From Bacteroides sp. 43_108 (GTDB taxonomy: Bacteria; Bacteroidota; Bacteroidia; Bacteroidales; Bacteroidaceae): DNA of 64,000 nucleotides. The notes beneath the pieces were generated by a model. The model searched no databases. It was not told the origin of the DNA and saw only the letters and a list, made by a program, of their open reading frames with translations. The DNA lies in contig MNQS01000021.1 of the NCBI GenBank assembly GCA_001915545.1, forward strand, positions 62,001 through 126,000. Reading direction: 5' to 3'. Positions 27,511-37,783 of the stretch are shown here, one piece after another. Within the stretch, counting starts at the first letter, position 1. The number at the start of each line of letters is the position of its first letter. The position numbers and the translations under genes were made by a program.

Positions 27511-27544
27511 TGCACGGCCTTTTTTCAAAAGCCGTGCAAAGATA
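27511..27544 (-). promoter_or_regulatory. tRNA-Arg promoter with overlapping palindrome
   Basis: TATCTTTG at 27544-27537 is an exact -7 element, with TTTA 17 bp upstream. The predicted start, near 27530, is about 23 nt before the tRNA. An 8-bp inverted repeat TGCACGGC/GCCGTGCA (27511-27518 with 27531-27538) begins in the -7 element and spans the start, so it could be an operator. Confidence 0.5.
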
Positions 27545-27663
27545 AGCATTAATATTTACATTAAACTATAATGCAATCAAAAACTTACAGCGTCAGACAC
27601 AGGGCACATATCAGTCATAAAACTAGACAAAAACTGGAGATGCACATGTCTGATGAGGTCAAA

Positions 27664-29406
27664 TCAGATGCCCAGTGACTTTGCAATAGACTTAACTTTT
27701 TCTTCAGCTGCAGCAACTGCACTGCGGTAGCACTTAGAGCATCCCATTGCACCTGGAGCTTCAACATAGAACTTAATCTTTGGTTCTGTACCAGAAGGTC
27801 TTACGCTGACTTTTGTACCATCTTCTGTAAAGAACTGGAGTACATTGCTTGTTTCAGGCATATCGAGATCTGTCTGATTGCCTTCTGCGTCAGTTGCTTT
27901 AAGAGACTTATAGTCCTTGATGCAAACAACCTTTGAACCATCGAGTTCCTTTGGAGGATTAGTTCTGTAGTTCTCCATCATAGCCTTAATCTCGTCAGCA
28001 CCAGTCTTACCAGGTTTTACAACGCTTATCGCCATGTTGTAGCTGAATCCGTACTCAAGATATATATCCATAAGTACATCGTAAAGAGTCTTGCCCTGAT
28101 CCTTAGCCCAAGCGCAGATCTCAGCCAAAAGTGAACATGCACTGACAGCATCCTTATCGCGTACGAAATCCTGAGCGAGGAATCCGTAACTTTCTTCACC
28201 ACCGCCGATATACTGCTTCTTGCCTTCGTTCAACTTGATTTCACGTGCAATCCACTTGAAGCCTGTATAGCAGTCAAACATTTCAATATTATTCTTGTCT
28301 GCAATCTTCTTGATAAGCTCAGTAGTAACGATTGTCTTAACAACAAACTCATTACCTTTCATCTTGCCCTGAGCAATACGGTTCTTGATGATGTAGTACA
28401 AGAATATAAGACATGTCTGGTTACCGTTAAGGAGAACCCATTCGCCTTCATCATTCTTGCAGGCCATACCTACACGGTCTGCATCCGGGTCACTGGCCAT
28501 TACAATATCAGCATCAATTTTCTTAGCAAGATTGATTGCAAGAGTAAGCGCCTCAGCATTTTCAGGATTTGGAGAAACTACTGTTGGGAAATCACCACTC
28601 TTTACCATCTGTTCTGGTACACAGTTAACGTTCTCAAATCCCCAAAGCTTGAGAGAACGAGGAATAAGAGTCATACCAGTACCATGTATTGGAGTATATA
28701 CGATACTCAAATCCTTCTGGCGCTTGATTACTTCAGGATCAATTGATATTGAATGAATCTTCTCGAGATAAACAGAATCAACATCCTCTCCTATAATCTG
28801 AATAAGATCCTTGTTGCCTTCAAACTTTATATCCTCGTATCTAACCTTGTTAACCTCTTCAATAATACCCTTGTCATGCGGAGCAAGAACCTGAGCACCA
28901 TCATCCCAATAAGCCTTGTAGCCGTTGTATTCACGTGGGTTATGGCTGGCTGTGATGTTGATACCGCTCTGACATCCGAGATGACGTATTGCAAAAGACA
29001 CCTCAGGTGTAGGTCTCATATCTTCGAAAAGATAAACCTTGATGCCGTTTGCAGAGAATATTTCTGCAGACTTCTCAGCAAAAAGACGGCTGTTGTTGCG
29101 GCAGTCATGGCCGACAACAACGCTGATCTGCTCCATATCCTTGAAATTCTTGTTCAAGTAGTTTGCAAGACCCTGAGTCGCAGCACCAACAGTATATATA
29201 TTCATTCTGTTAGTACCTGCACCCATGATACCTCTAAGTCCACCTGTACCGAATTCCAGAGTCTGGTAAAAACTGTCAACGAGTTCAGTTTTGTCTTCAT
29301 TCTCAAGCATTTTCTTTACAGAAGCCTGAGTTTCGGCATCAAAAACAGAATCAGTTGCCCATACTTCAGCAACTTTTTCGCACTGCTTAATCAATTCATT
29401 GTCCAT
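27664..29406 (-). CDS. Phosphoglucomutase/phosphomannomutase family enzyme
   Basis: Alpha-D-phosphohexomutase of 580 residues; members of this length class act mainly as phosphoglucomutases. Four signature loops are visible: phosphoserine loop GINITASHNP (Ser154), metal loop SDPDADRVG, sugar loop GGGEESYGF, and phosphate loop RPSGTEPKIKFY. Substrate choice between glucose and mannose phosphates cannot be fixed from sequence. It follows the C69 peptidase gene by 51 bp and has an AGGAG sequence before the start, unusual here. Confidence 0.92.
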   Translation of the reverse strand: MDNELIKQCEKVAEVWATDSVFDAETQASVKKMLENEDKTELVDSFYQTLEFGTGGLRGIMGAGTNRMNIYTVGAATQGLANYLNKNFKDMEQISVVVGHDCRNNSRLFAEKSAEIFSANGIKVYLFEDMRPTPEVSFAIRHLGCQSGINITASHNPREYNGYKAYWDDGAQVLAPHDKGIIEEVNKVRYEDIKFEGNKDLIQIIGEDVDSVYLEKIHSISIDPEVIKRQKDLSIVYTPIHGTGMTLIPRSLKLWGFENVNCVPEQMVKSGDFPTVVSPNPENAEALTLAINLAKKIDADIVMASDPDADRVGMACKNDEGEWVLLNGNQTCLIFLYYIIKNRIAQGKMKGNEFVVKTIVTTELIKKIADKNNIEMFDCYTGFKWIAREIKLNEGKKQYIGGGEESYGFLAQDFVRDKDAVSACSLLAEICAWAKDQGKTLYDVLMDIYLEYGFSYNMAISVVKPGKTGADEIKAMMENYRTNPPKELDGSKVVCIKDYKSLKATDAEGNQTDLDMPETSNVLQFFTEDGTKVSVRPSGTEPKIKFYVEAPGAMGCSKCYRSAVAAAEEKVKSIAKSLGI

Positions 29407-29414
29407 ATTTTTAT

Positions 29415-29419
29415 CTCCT
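29415..29419 (-). promoter_or_regulatory. Shine-Dalgarno of the phosphohexomutase gene
   Basis: AGGAG on the minus strand, 8 nt before the ATG at 29406. Most starts in this window have A/T-rich leaders with no such motif. Confidence 0.5.
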
Positions 29420-29457
29420 AAAATTTATATATTCATCAGTTAATATATTCTTACTTA

Positions 29458-31101
29458 TCACTGAGGCATAGCGTAACGATTGCCAGTTTCCTCAACTACT
29501 CTCTTATTGAACTTTTCTGAATATCCTGGACGTACAGGCGGTTCAGCCAATCCATCCTTAGTCTTCTTGAAACGTCCGTTTTCCTCATGTTTCACGCACA
29601 TGTCAAGATGCTTTACAGTGAGATATTCAAGAAGTTTCTTCCAACTAGACATCATCTTTACAGCAGAAGCATTTGAATATTCCGTAAGATATTTTACAGC
29701 ATCAGATTTATTGTCTGCATACATTGCAGAAGCTTTACTTTCAATTTCTTTCTGTGCACCGAGGAATCCAGTTTCGAGTTCGTTCTGATAGTTTCTCAAA
29801 TCACCGATCATTTTACTGTAGTACGGATAAACCATGTTCGATACCATGTTGCACAACCAGAATGCTGAATTCCAAGAGAAAGTGACGTCATCCTGGGAAT
29901 CAGGAATCTTTGTGAAACATACAGGAACAGTTGTTGAACTGCAATATACAGGAGTAAACGCTATCATGTTTGCATCGTCATTACCCCACCATACAACACC
30001 ACCGACAGCATCAGGAAGCGAAGATCTCATCTGACCGACAAAAACAAAAGCAGCCTGCTGTGTTGATATCGGACGCTCGTTGAAATAAGTCTTACCATCA
30101 ACCTTAAATTCCAAAGGCGTTGGTCTGTACGGCATCGTATAAGCACCTGCACCAAGATCATTTGTAATGTCCAAAGGTGTGCCCTCGTAATGATCACGCA
30201 TTGCATTCTGTACGTCAGCAACAGACAACTTTCTATTCGGCTTTATGAAAAGAGGCATTTCTCCCGTCAAATCCTTGCCGTTGATATAATCGAGATATTT
30301 GTCCATCCCTTCGCTGTACATATTAAAGAAGCTCCAAACTCTGGCATCGCAATATCTCACTCCACCAAAATCTACAGGACAATAAGCATCTCTAAAACTG
30401 AATTCGCTATCTTTTCCAGAAAAATAACCTTTTTTGCGTGCAAAAGATATTACATCCTTTGAATACATCACGTTTTCCTTATCTTTCATGTCAAAACGTG
30501 TTATGCGACTAAGGTTTGCATGCGCGCTCACACAATCGTCCGGCACTCGTACAGCAACCCACACTGCACCTTTCACGCCTGGCCCCTTACCAATCATTTC
30601 AAGAATCCAAGCTTCATTTTTGTCGGCTACAGTGAAAGACTCTCCGGAACTGTAATAACCGTACTTGTCAACAAGTTCAGTCATAACCTTTATTGCTTCG
30701 CGTGCAGTTTTGGAACGTTCCAGAGCAAGATACATCAAGCTTCCATAGTCTATCAATCCTGTAGAATCAGAAAGTTCCTCACGTCCGCCGAAGGTTGTTT
30801 CAGTAACAGTAACCTGAAACTCATTCATCTGACCGACCACATTGTAAGTTACTTCAGCCTGAGGAATTTCACCAAGATACTTGTTCGTATCCCATTCATA
30901 AATTTTACGCATGCTTCCCTTAGGATGCTTGCCTGCTGGCGAATGATACATCACGCCATACGAGCCATAATTGTCGGCGCTATAACTGACAATTACACTA
31001 CCATCTGTAGAAGCATTTTTACCTACAATAAGATTAGTGCATGCTTGAATATCAATGTTTGCTACAACCAATAGTATAGCAGTTAGAAATTTTAGTTTCA
31101 T
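29458..31101 (-). CDS. Exported C69-family dipeptidase
   Basis: 547 residues. A signal peptide (1-20, ending DIQA) leads directly into CTNLIVGKNASTDGS, so cleavage would expose Cys21 as the N-terminal nucleophile, as in U34/C69 dipeptidases (PepD-like Ntn hydrolases). Further family features: EAWILEMIGKGPGVKGAVWVAVRVPDD and CVSAHANLSRI. It would act on dipeptides in the periplasm. With the C1 peptidase, pepT and the S1 protease it makes four peptidase genes in the window. Confidence 0.88.
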   Translation of the reverse strand: MKLKFLTAILLVVANIDIQACTNLIVGKNASTDGSVIVSYSADNYGSYGVMYHSPAGKHPKGSMRKIYEWDTNKYLGEIPQAEVTYNVVGQMNEFQVTVTETTFGGREELSDSTGLIDYGSLMYLALERSKTAREAIKVMTELVDKYGYYSSGESFTVADKNEAWILEMIGKGPGVKGAVWVAVRVPDDCVSAHANLSRITRFDMKDKENVMYSKDVISFARKKGYFSGKDSEFSFRDAYCPVDFGGVRYCDARVWSFFNMYSEGMDKYLDYINGKDLTGEMPLFIKPNRKLSVADVQNAMRDHYEGTPLDITNDLGAGAYTMPYRPTPLEFKVDGKTYFNERPISTQQAAFVFVGQMRSSLPDAVGGVVWWGNDDANMIAFTPVYCSSTTVPVCFTKIPDSQDDVTFSWNSAFWLCNMVSNMVYPYYSKMIGDLRNYQNELETGFLGAQKEIESKASAMYADNKSDAVKYLTEYSNASAVKMMSSWKKLLEYLTVKHLDMCVKHEENGRFKKTKDGLAEPPVRPGYSEKFNKRVVEETGNRYAMPQ

Positions 31102-31134
31102 ATCTTTCTACCCATTTTATAATACTTATCATGT

Positions 31135-31185
31135 AAAAAAAGCGGAATCTCATGCAAGAGGTGCATACCATTGCATAAGTTCCGC
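31135..31185 (-). terminator. Terminator of nadC
   Basis: Stem GCGGAA/TTCCGC (31180-31185 with 31142-31147) with an inner TATGCAA/TTGCAT extension; on the minus strand seven T residues follow. Confidence 0.8.
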
Positions 31186-31202
31186 CAATTTATAATCTAG
31201 AC

Positions 31203-32081
31203 CTATTTAGTCTCCATTTTCAATTTGGAAGAATCAGCAGCCTTGAAACTCATGTCAAGACCTTTTACGGAATGTGTAAGAGCACCAACAGAAACAAAAT
31301 CAACACCACATTCAGCATAATCGCGTATAGTGTCAAATGTTATGCCACCAGATGATTCAATTTCATATCTGCCACCAATCATCTCAACAGCCTTCTTTGT
31401 TTCTTCAGGAGTAAAATTGTCAAGCATTATTCTGTCTACACCTCCAAAATCGAGAACTCTCTTCAACTCGTCAAAGCCTCGAACTTCAATCTCAATCTTA
31501 AGGTCTTTTCCCTTAGCCTTGAGATATTCGTGACAACGTGAAATAGCATTCTCTATTCCACCGGCAAAATCAATATGATTATCCTTCAGAAGAATCATGT
31601 CGAAAAGTCCAATTCGATGATTTGTTCCACCGCCGATCTTTACAGCCTCCTTTTCAAGCATACGCATACCAGGAGTAGTCTTTCTGGTATCAAGCACTCT
31701 AGTTTTCGTACCCTTAAGCTTCTCAACGTATTTATGTGTCATCGTAGCAATTCCGCTCATACGCTGGAGTATGTTCAGCATAAGGCGTTCAGTCTGTAGA
31801 AGACTCTGAACCTTACCCTTTACACTCATAGCTATATCACCTGGGTAAACATGTGTACCATCTTTAATGAAGACTTCTACTTCCAACTCTGGGTCAAATC
31901 TGTGGAAAACTTCTTTTGCGACCTCAACGCCGGCCAATATACCTTCTTCTTTGATCATCAGCTTAGACTCACCCATTGCATCTGCAGGTATACAGCACAA
32001 TGTTGTATGATCACCATCACCTATATCTTCAGCGAATGCCAAATCTATCAATCTGTCATTCAATTCATCTACTGATAACAT
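31203..32081 (-). CDS. nadC: Nicotinate-nucleotide pyrophosphorylase (carboxylating)
   Basis: Makes nicotinate mononucleotide from quinolinate and PRPP, in de novo NAD synthesis. 292 residues from the ATG at 32081; a TTG three codons upstream is ignored. Typical motifs: LNILQRMSGIATMTHKYV, TRKTTPGMRMLEKEAVKIGGG, HRIGLFDMILLKDNH, and IEIEVRGFDEL. No nadA or nadB is next to it. Confidence 0.95.
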   Translation of the reverse strand: MLSVDELNDRLIDLAFAEDIGDGDHTTLCCIPADAMGESKLMIKEEGILAGVEVAKEVFHRFDPELEVEVFIKDGTHVYPGDIAMSVKGKVQSLLQTERLMLNILQRMSGIATMTHKYVEKLKGTKTRVLDTRKTTPGMRMLEKEAVKIGGGTNHRIGLFDMILLKDNHIDFAGGIENAISRCHEYLKAKGKDLKIEIEVRGFDELKRVLDFGGVDRIMLDNFTPEETKKAVEMIGGRYEIESSGGITFDTIRDYAECGVDFVSVGALTHSVKGLDMSFKAADSSKLKMETK

Positions 32082-32120
32082 ATACAGCAAAATTTTCTAA
32101 AGTTATACTATTTCTGGCTA

Positions 32121-32128
32121 CAAATATA
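32121..32128 (-). promoter_or_regulatory. -7 element of nadC promoter
   Basis: TATATTTG on the minus strand, an exact TAnnTTTG match, 40 bp before the nadC ATG. No clear -33 TTTG was found. Confidence 0.5.
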
Positions 32129-32218
32129 CGGATAAAATTTTGTTTTCTAGTCTGATTAGCACGAAATGCAGTCTGCGCGCAAAGCTATCACAACAATAAT
32201 AAATAATAAACAGGCACA

Positions 32219-32265
32219 AAAAAAGATGGATTCAGCAAACCAACTATGCCAAATCCATCTTTTTT
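32219..32265. terminator. Terminator of the SusCD/FAS1 operon
   Basis: Perfect 14-bp inverted repeat (AAAAAAGATGGATT at 32219-32232 with its complement at 32252-32265), A/T-run flanks, just past the stop codon of the last operon gene. It is symmetrical and could also stop transcription from the other side. Confidence 0.88.
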
Positions 32266-32317
32266 ATCTATTTAATTTAATGCCTTTATTGTTTAAGAAA
32301 TTAAGGCATATCTTAAA

Positions 32318-34333
32318 TTAATCAGTCCACTCAGGTTTATTCAAATACCAATTCTTCTGATCCAACAGTTTGGTATAAAGGTTTTCGTCTCTTTCGCCTG
32401 TTACAACACCATCAGCATCAACCTTCATATTCCTGCGTGCAATCTTATCAGCAAGCCATTCTGTACCGTTGATATTTGAAGCATTCTTATGGTTAGCAAA
32501 TCTTACCAAGTCAGGGAAACGATAACCTTCGAAAGCAGCCTCAAGTGCAAGCTCATCAACAATCAGGTTCTCAACTGCGTTGATAATCTCATCTTCGCTG
32601 GCAATCTTAGGATCAACTCCTTGCTTAATCAAAAGAGAATCGTATGTATAAACAGTAGAGTCGCTATAACCAGTAATATTAGTCTTGTAGAAATTTTCAA
32701 TTGTTGGGTTACCTATTCCGCATCCACGTGCGTGAATACCATAGTTGCTTTCCCAAACATCATCTGTAAAGTTCAAGAAGAAAGACTTGTACTCAACACT
32801 GTCGATATAATAGCAAGCGCCATTAGCAGCGTACTCCATTGCTCTCTGATATACTGTGTCTTTGAGAATTTCTCCAGTTTCTTCATCATATACATAATCG
32901 CCATTCTCATCAACTCTGTTTACAAGAACCTTCTTAGTAACCAATTCCGGCCAGTTGTTACTATTCAGACCATCTTTAAGAATAGCAAAAGCACACTGAG
33001 GGAATCCGGCACGGTTGATTGCTTCTGCCAATCTGAGCCATACGACAGTTTTTCTATAAACTGGTATAGTATAATAGAAAGAACCACTCATATTACTATT
33101 TGCCTTTGTACAGAAACTATATCCTTCATCCTCGTAGTTATATTCAAGGATGCTAGAGTTCATACGAGCGTCTCCACAGTCATAATCAGTTCTCTTATCA
33201 TCAGAATTGTAAAATACATAATTCTGAACCTCATTCAAGCCCTTGTAAGCCAAAGAAGGAGCGAGTTCTTGAACTTCAGGGTTTATCGTTGTACTGATAG
33301 AACCTGAAGTAGACACCTCATCGCCGTCTTCACCTTCTGTTACATTAGTAGACTGACTTGAAGTTGTCTCAAAACCGAATATGTCAGATACACCAGTCAA
33401 CATTGTACCGAATTGGCGGTTAGCAGCACTTGGAATTGTTGTTATTACATCATTTAATGCCGAATTTGTATATTCGCTAGCAAAAGTGCCCCATGAATAA
33501 GAACTATAAACATATCCTGTAGAAGACATACTACTCTGCATAGCTGTACAATAAGACAAAGGAACTGTTGAAGAAGTATTCCTCAAATAATCATAATAAT
33601 ACTGTGCAGCCTGTCGATAATCATTCTTATCACGTCCTCGCATCAAATAAAGGTCAGCCAAAATCAGTCTGACTGGGAAATACAACATCTTTGCTGTAAT
33701 ATCCACAGCACCAGTCTGATACTTATCATATATTGGATATGCTGTCGTAATATATCTTGTCAGACCAAGTTCAAGGATTCTGTCAAGCAAATTATCTTTA
33801 TTTACAAGATTACCTTCGTAATCAAAATTTTTTATAACATCAAGGCTTGTAATAGGTTCTGATATAAAAGGAACCTCACCATAATTCTGAACAAGCTGCA
33901 AATAAGTCCATGCTCTTATCGCCTGGACCTGTGCATATTCAGGAAGCATGTACTTAACATTGTTCTTAATCTGGTTAGTATCCGCATTAGCAATATAGCA
34001 GTTACAGTTGTTGATGATTGTATAGTAATCTCTGATTTCCAGATAACGGCAATCGCCATCCTGCGGATTATTAAAGTTTGCAATATTGTTTATAGAATCG
34101 CTGGTGTACTTTGTAGATGTAACAAGATCACCTCTACACTCTCCCAAAATAACAGAACGTTCGGCAATGCCCTGAACAGCCTTCATAATACCCCAATAAG
34201 AGTACAGAGTATCATTGGCACTCGTATAAATCTTATCTCCTGTTTCCAAAGTCAACATATCCTCACATGATGTTGTAGTGAGTCCTGCGACAAGAGACAA
34301 GCTCAATGCTCCTATAATTGAAATCTTTTTCAT
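32318..34333 (-). CDS. SusD/RagB-like surface lipoprotein (second pair)
   Basis: 671 residues. Lipoprotein signal MKKISIIGALSLSLVAGLTTTSC with Cys23. The SusD fold is indicated by QAIRAWTYLQLVQNYGEVPFI, KMLYFPVRLILADLYLMRG (TPR helices) and the C-terminal LALEAAFEGYRFPDLVRFANH. It captures glycan (or peptide) at the cell surface and acts as lid of its SusC partner, encoded 80 bp upstream. A low-complexity Ser/Thr/Glu stretch lies in the middle (about 325-360). Last gene of the operon; the ATG at 34333 is used because it gives the lipoprotein signal directly. Confidence 0.92.
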   Translation of the reverse strand: MKKISIIGALSLSLVAGLTTTSCEDMLTLETGDKIYTSANDTLYSYWGIMKAVQGIAERSVILGECRGDLVTSTKYTSDSINNIANFNNPQDGDCRYLEIRDYYTIINNCNCYIANADTNQIKNNVKYMLPEYAQVQAIRAWTYLQLVQNYGEVPFISEPITSLDVIKNFDYEGNLVNKDNLLDRILELGLTRYITTAYPIYDKYQTGAVDITAKMLYFPVRLILADLYLMRGRDKNDYRQAAQYYYDYLRNTSSTVPLSYCTAMQSSMSSTGYVYSSYSWGTFASEYTNSALNDVITTIPSAANRQFGTMLTGVSDIFGFETTSSQSTNVTEGEDGDEVSTSGSISTTINPEVQELAPSLAYKGLNEVQNYVFYNSDDKRTDYDCGDARMNSSILEYNYEDEGYSFCTKANSNMSGSFYYTIPVYRKTVVWLRLAEAINRAGFPQCAFAILKDGLNSNNWPELVTKKVLVNRVDENGDYVYDEETGEILKDTVYQRAMEYAANGACYYIDSVEYKSFFLNFTDDVWESNYGIHARGCGIGNPTIENFYKTNITGYSDSTVYTYDSLLIKQGVDPKIASEDEIINAVENLIVDELALEAAFEGYRFPDLVRFANHKNASNINGTEWLADKIARRNMKVDADGVVTGERDENLYTKLLDQKNWYLNKPEWTD

Positions 34334-34413
34334 TTTCTTTTGTTTTTTAGTCTGCCACTGAAAGAGTTTCCCCATAAAGAGGAACACTCCTTCATTCAGC
34401 AGATTATTATTTG

Positions 34414-37400
34414 TTACAAGTTGAACTTAACTCCTACATTGAAATTTCTGTTCTGTGGAAGCATACCTGCATCAATACCCTGATAAAGTACGCTATTTCC
34501 ACAAGAGAACTCAGGATCAAGACCTGTGTATTTTGTAAGAGTAAGAAGGTTGTTTCCTTCTACCCAGATTGTCATACCCTGAATCCAGCTGAGGTTCAAA
34601 GGCAAGTCATACGAAATACGTACGTTCTTAAGCTTAAGGTAAGAACCGTCTTCAATCCATCTGTCAGAGAAACGTTCGTTGTTTACCCACTCATCGCTAG
34701 TTGTAGAACAAAGACGAGGCATATCAGTTACCTGACCTTCTGTAGTCCAACGGTTTACAGCAGCTGTTGTCTGATTGTAGAAAGAATTCATACTTTCAAG
34801 CTGTGAACGATTGTAATTGTAAACATCGTTTCCAAGTGAATACTTGAAATTGATACTGAGCGTAAATCTCTTGTAATTCAAGCTTGTATAGATATTACCG
34901 AAGATATCTGGGTTAGGGTCACCGATGATATACTTATCATTTTCATCAATAACGCCATCATTATTCTTATCTACGAAATGTACATCACCAGCCTTGAAAT
35001 CTCTGTATGGATCATTCGTTATACCAGTAGGATATTTCAGATAATCCTGACCGTCCTTACCAGCAGTCTTTGCCTCTTCGTCAGTTGCAAACACTCCTGC
35101 AGTCTTGTATCCATAGAAGACACCAGCAGGGTTACCAACACTAGTCAAAACTTCGGCACCATATATGCTTGTAGTGTAGTCACCTTCTGGAAGAGACTTG
35201 ATTTCATTCTTGTAGTGACCTACAGAAGCACCAAGCTGCCATTTGAAATCTCTACCATTGATGATTATGGCATTAACATTTGCGTCAACACCAATATTCT
35301 GGAGAGAACCATCGTTACACCAATAGTACTTGAGACCAGTCATATAGTTCATAGACTTCTGAGTCAACAAGTTGTCAGTCTTACTTACATAGAAGTTAGC
35401 AGTTGCAAAGATTCTGTTCTGGAAGAATGAACCGTTAACACCTACGTTGAAACGTCTTGTAGTTTCCCACTGAATTTCCGGATTCTCGATATTTGCAAGT
35501 TGCAAACCAATAGCATTTCTCAAGAATACAGAAGACTTGTAGTAAGTACGGCTTGAAGAATAATCGATATTGTCATTGCCGCTTTCGTCATATCCAACTG
35601 TCAACTTCAGATAGTTCACAGCCTTGCTTTTCTTGAACCAAGGTTCATTTGTAATAACCCATCCTGCCTGGATTGAAGGGAAGATACCCCACTTCACGCC
35701 AAACATCTTGATACCTTCAGCAGTCTCCTTACCAAATCTTGAAGAAGCCTCAGCAGAAACTGTTCCTTCTACATAGTATCTGTTCTTGTAGTTGTAATTA
35801 GCATTAAGATAATAGGCAAGATTCATCCATGAGTCATTGTTACCACCTACTGTCTTAAAGTCATTCGAATAAGAGTTATCCGGCATCTTATCGTTACCAA
35901 CATTATAACCTGTCATGTAATTATCTTGGTAAGAATTTGATGTCAAACGGAATCCTCCGAATACGTTTACATCATGAGCGCCATAGTTATTTCCCCAGTT
36001 GATTCTGAAATCTTCATATATTGAAGTTTCTTTACCGAAGAAGCTCTTAGTTACACTTGTAACATCACCAAGTCCATCAAGAGTATATACAGGTATACCA
36101 GCTTCAGGAAGGTAATACTTCTCACTAGTTCTATTCAACTGGTATGCAAAACGGTTTGTAATATACAGATTCTTATTGACCTGATATTTCGGCATAACAT
36201 TCAAACTGAACTGAGTAACTTCCTGGTCATTCTTGTTTGAGCCTTCACCGTTTTCAAGAATCCAATAAGGGTTTGCCAAAGCTGAATTTTCCTGATATCT
36301 AGATGCAAAAGCGAATGGATAGTTATCATCAGTATTATCCTTTCCTGCATAGATGTCAGACAAATGAAGCTTACCGTCATCTCCTGTATAGTATTCGTAT
36401 TTACTCAAGAATGGAGCCTGTATCAATCCAAGAACGTTAGGAGAAGAAATTGTACTACCTGAATAGTCCTCTGCCCATCCATTATCACGCAAACTGTAAT
36501 TGAGACGGCTGTACGAAATGTCAAGCTGAGTACTCAAATTCTTGAGAAGATTGATATCAGTATTAAAACGTATGTTCAAACGGTTAAATCCATTCTCTTT
36601 AGCAGACGACTGTGCATCAGTATATCCCAAAGACAAGTTATACATAGCGACATCATCACCACCCTGAACATTTACCTTGTAGTTCTGTGTAAATGCAGTT
36701 CTGTACAAGCCATCAGACCAGTCTGTTTCATTATGGTACATTGGATACCAATAATAATTTGGATTATCATTGAGGAAAGGTATGTTTGTAGAACCCAAAC
36801 CATACTCCTTATAATAAGCTGTAGTACCGATAAGGTCACTGACGTAACTCTTATACTGACCTGCATTCATCATGTCGATAGTATTTGGCATAGTTTCAAA
36901 ACCACCGAATACTGAAACATTGATCTTTGTCGCCATACTGTGGCCACGCTTAGTATTGATTATAACAACACCATTACCACCTCTGGCACCATAAAGAGAT
37001 GTACCGTTTTTCAAAACTTCTACACTCTCGATATCTTCAACGTCTATTCCTGCAAGAATATTATTGAAAAAACCATCGTGTATTGTTGTACGATCAAGCT
37101 GTGGATCAAGGAACATACCATCAAGTATAATCAGTGGCTGTGCATTTACATTAAGAGAGTTCAAACCTCTGATAAACATTGCTGCACCTTGTCCTTGAAG
37201 ACCGTTTCTTGTTATTGATCTAACATCTGCGCCCAACCCTTTTTCTATCTCAGTTTCAACCGTAACAGCAGTAGAATTTTCGATTGTGATTCCATTTTTA
37301 GCTGTAATGTCTGTTGATTCCTTGTAGAAAGAATTGAATTTGTCACTATAGAGTGCCACATCAGGAACTCTATCACCATTAATACCTACCTGAACATCAT

Positions 37401-37752
37401 TATATCCAGGAACTGACACATACAATGATGTGACGAATACAGGCACTGTAATTGTGAAGTTACCTTTTTCATCAGTCATTATACTGTATCTTTCATCATT
37501 GTAAGCCGCAACACGCGCACCATCTACTGGCAACTTGGTTGCTGCATCATAAATGAAACCGCTGATTTGTTTGGTTTCATATTTAGGCATAGCCACTTCT
37601 GGCTTACGTTTTACCTCAGAGTTAACTGTTTCGTCAGAAGCAGATGCATCATCCTGAGCAACTGCGTACGAAGATGCTCCTGATAACATCATGAGACAAA
37701 CGCCGGCCCTGCAAATGCCCTGCTGGAACTGATTCTTTATATTACTTTTCAT
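34414..37752 (-). CDS. SusC/RagA-like TonB-dependent transporter (second pair)
   Basis: Outer-membrane beta-barrel that imports ligands using TonB energy. 1112 residues: signal peptide (1-33), carboxypeptidase-regulatory-like domain (about 60-135, QISGFIYDAATKLPVDGARV), plug with the SusC signature (GAAMFIRGLNSLNVNAQPLIILDG and NGTSLYGARGGNGVVIINTKRG), then the barrel, ending RNFNVGVKFNL. The ligand is unknown. It lies 31 bp after the preceding FAS1 gene and 80 bp before its SusD. Confidence 0.94.
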   Translation of the reverse strand: MKSNIKNQFQQGICRAGVCLMMLSGASSYAVAQDDASASDETVNSEVKRKPEVAMPKYETKQISGFIYDAATKLPVDGARVAAYNDERYSIMTDEKGNFTITVPVFVTSLYVSVPGYNDVQVGINGDRVPDVALYSDKFNSFYKESTDITAKNGITIENSTAVTVETEIEKGLGADVRSITRNGLQGQGAAMFIRGLNSLNVNAQPLIILDGMFLDPQLDRTTIHDGFFNNILAGIDVEDIESVEVLKNGTSLYGARGGNGVVIINTKRGHSMATKINVSVFGGFETMPNTIDMMNAGQYKSYVSDLIGTTAYYKEYGLGSTNIPFLNDNPNYYWYPMYHNETDWSDGLYRTAFTQNYKVNVQGGDDVAMYNLSLGYTDAQSSAKENGFNRLNIRFNTDINLLKNLSTQLDISYSRLNYSLRDNGWAEDYSGSTISSPNVLGLIQAPFLSKYEYYTGDDGKLHLSDIYAGKDNTDDNYPFAFASRYQENSALANPYWILENGEGSNKNDQEVTQFSLNVMPKYQVNKNLYITNRFAYQLNRTSEKYYLPEAGIPVYTLDGLGDVTSVTKSFFGKETSIYEDFRINWGNNYGAHDVNVFGGFRLTSNSYQDNYMTGYNVGNDKMPDNSYSNDFKTVGGNNDSWMNLAYYLNANYNYKNRYYVEGTVSAEASSRFGKETAEGIKMFGVKWGIFPSIQAGWVITNEPWFKKSKAVNYLKLTVGYDESGNDNIDYSSSRTYYKSSVFLRNAIGLQLANIENPEIQWETTRRFNVGVNGSFFQNRIFATANFYVSKTDNLLTQKSMNYMTGLKYYWCNDGSLQNIGVDANVNAIIINGRDFKWQLGASVGHYKNEIKSLPEGDYTTSIYGAEVLTSVGNPAGVFYGYKTAGVFATDEEAKTAGKDGQDYLKYPTGITNDPYRDFKAGDVHFVDKNNDGVIDENDKYIIGDPNPDIFGNIYTSLNYKRFTLSINFKYSLGNDVYNYNRSQLESMNSFYNQTTAAVNRWTTEGQVTDMPRLCSTTSDEWVNNERFSDRWIEDGSYLKLKNVRISYDLPLNLSWIQGMTIWVEGNNLLTLTKYTGLDPEFSCGNSVLYQGIDAGMLPQNRNFNVGVKFNL

Positions 37753-37783
37753 TGTCTTCCTATTTTATTTGTTAACAAGAGCA

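Noticed and set aside
26753..27663. tRNA-Arg as an integration site for a mobile element
   Set aside because: No integrase, no repeat of the tRNA 3' end and no foreign-looking genes are present near it.
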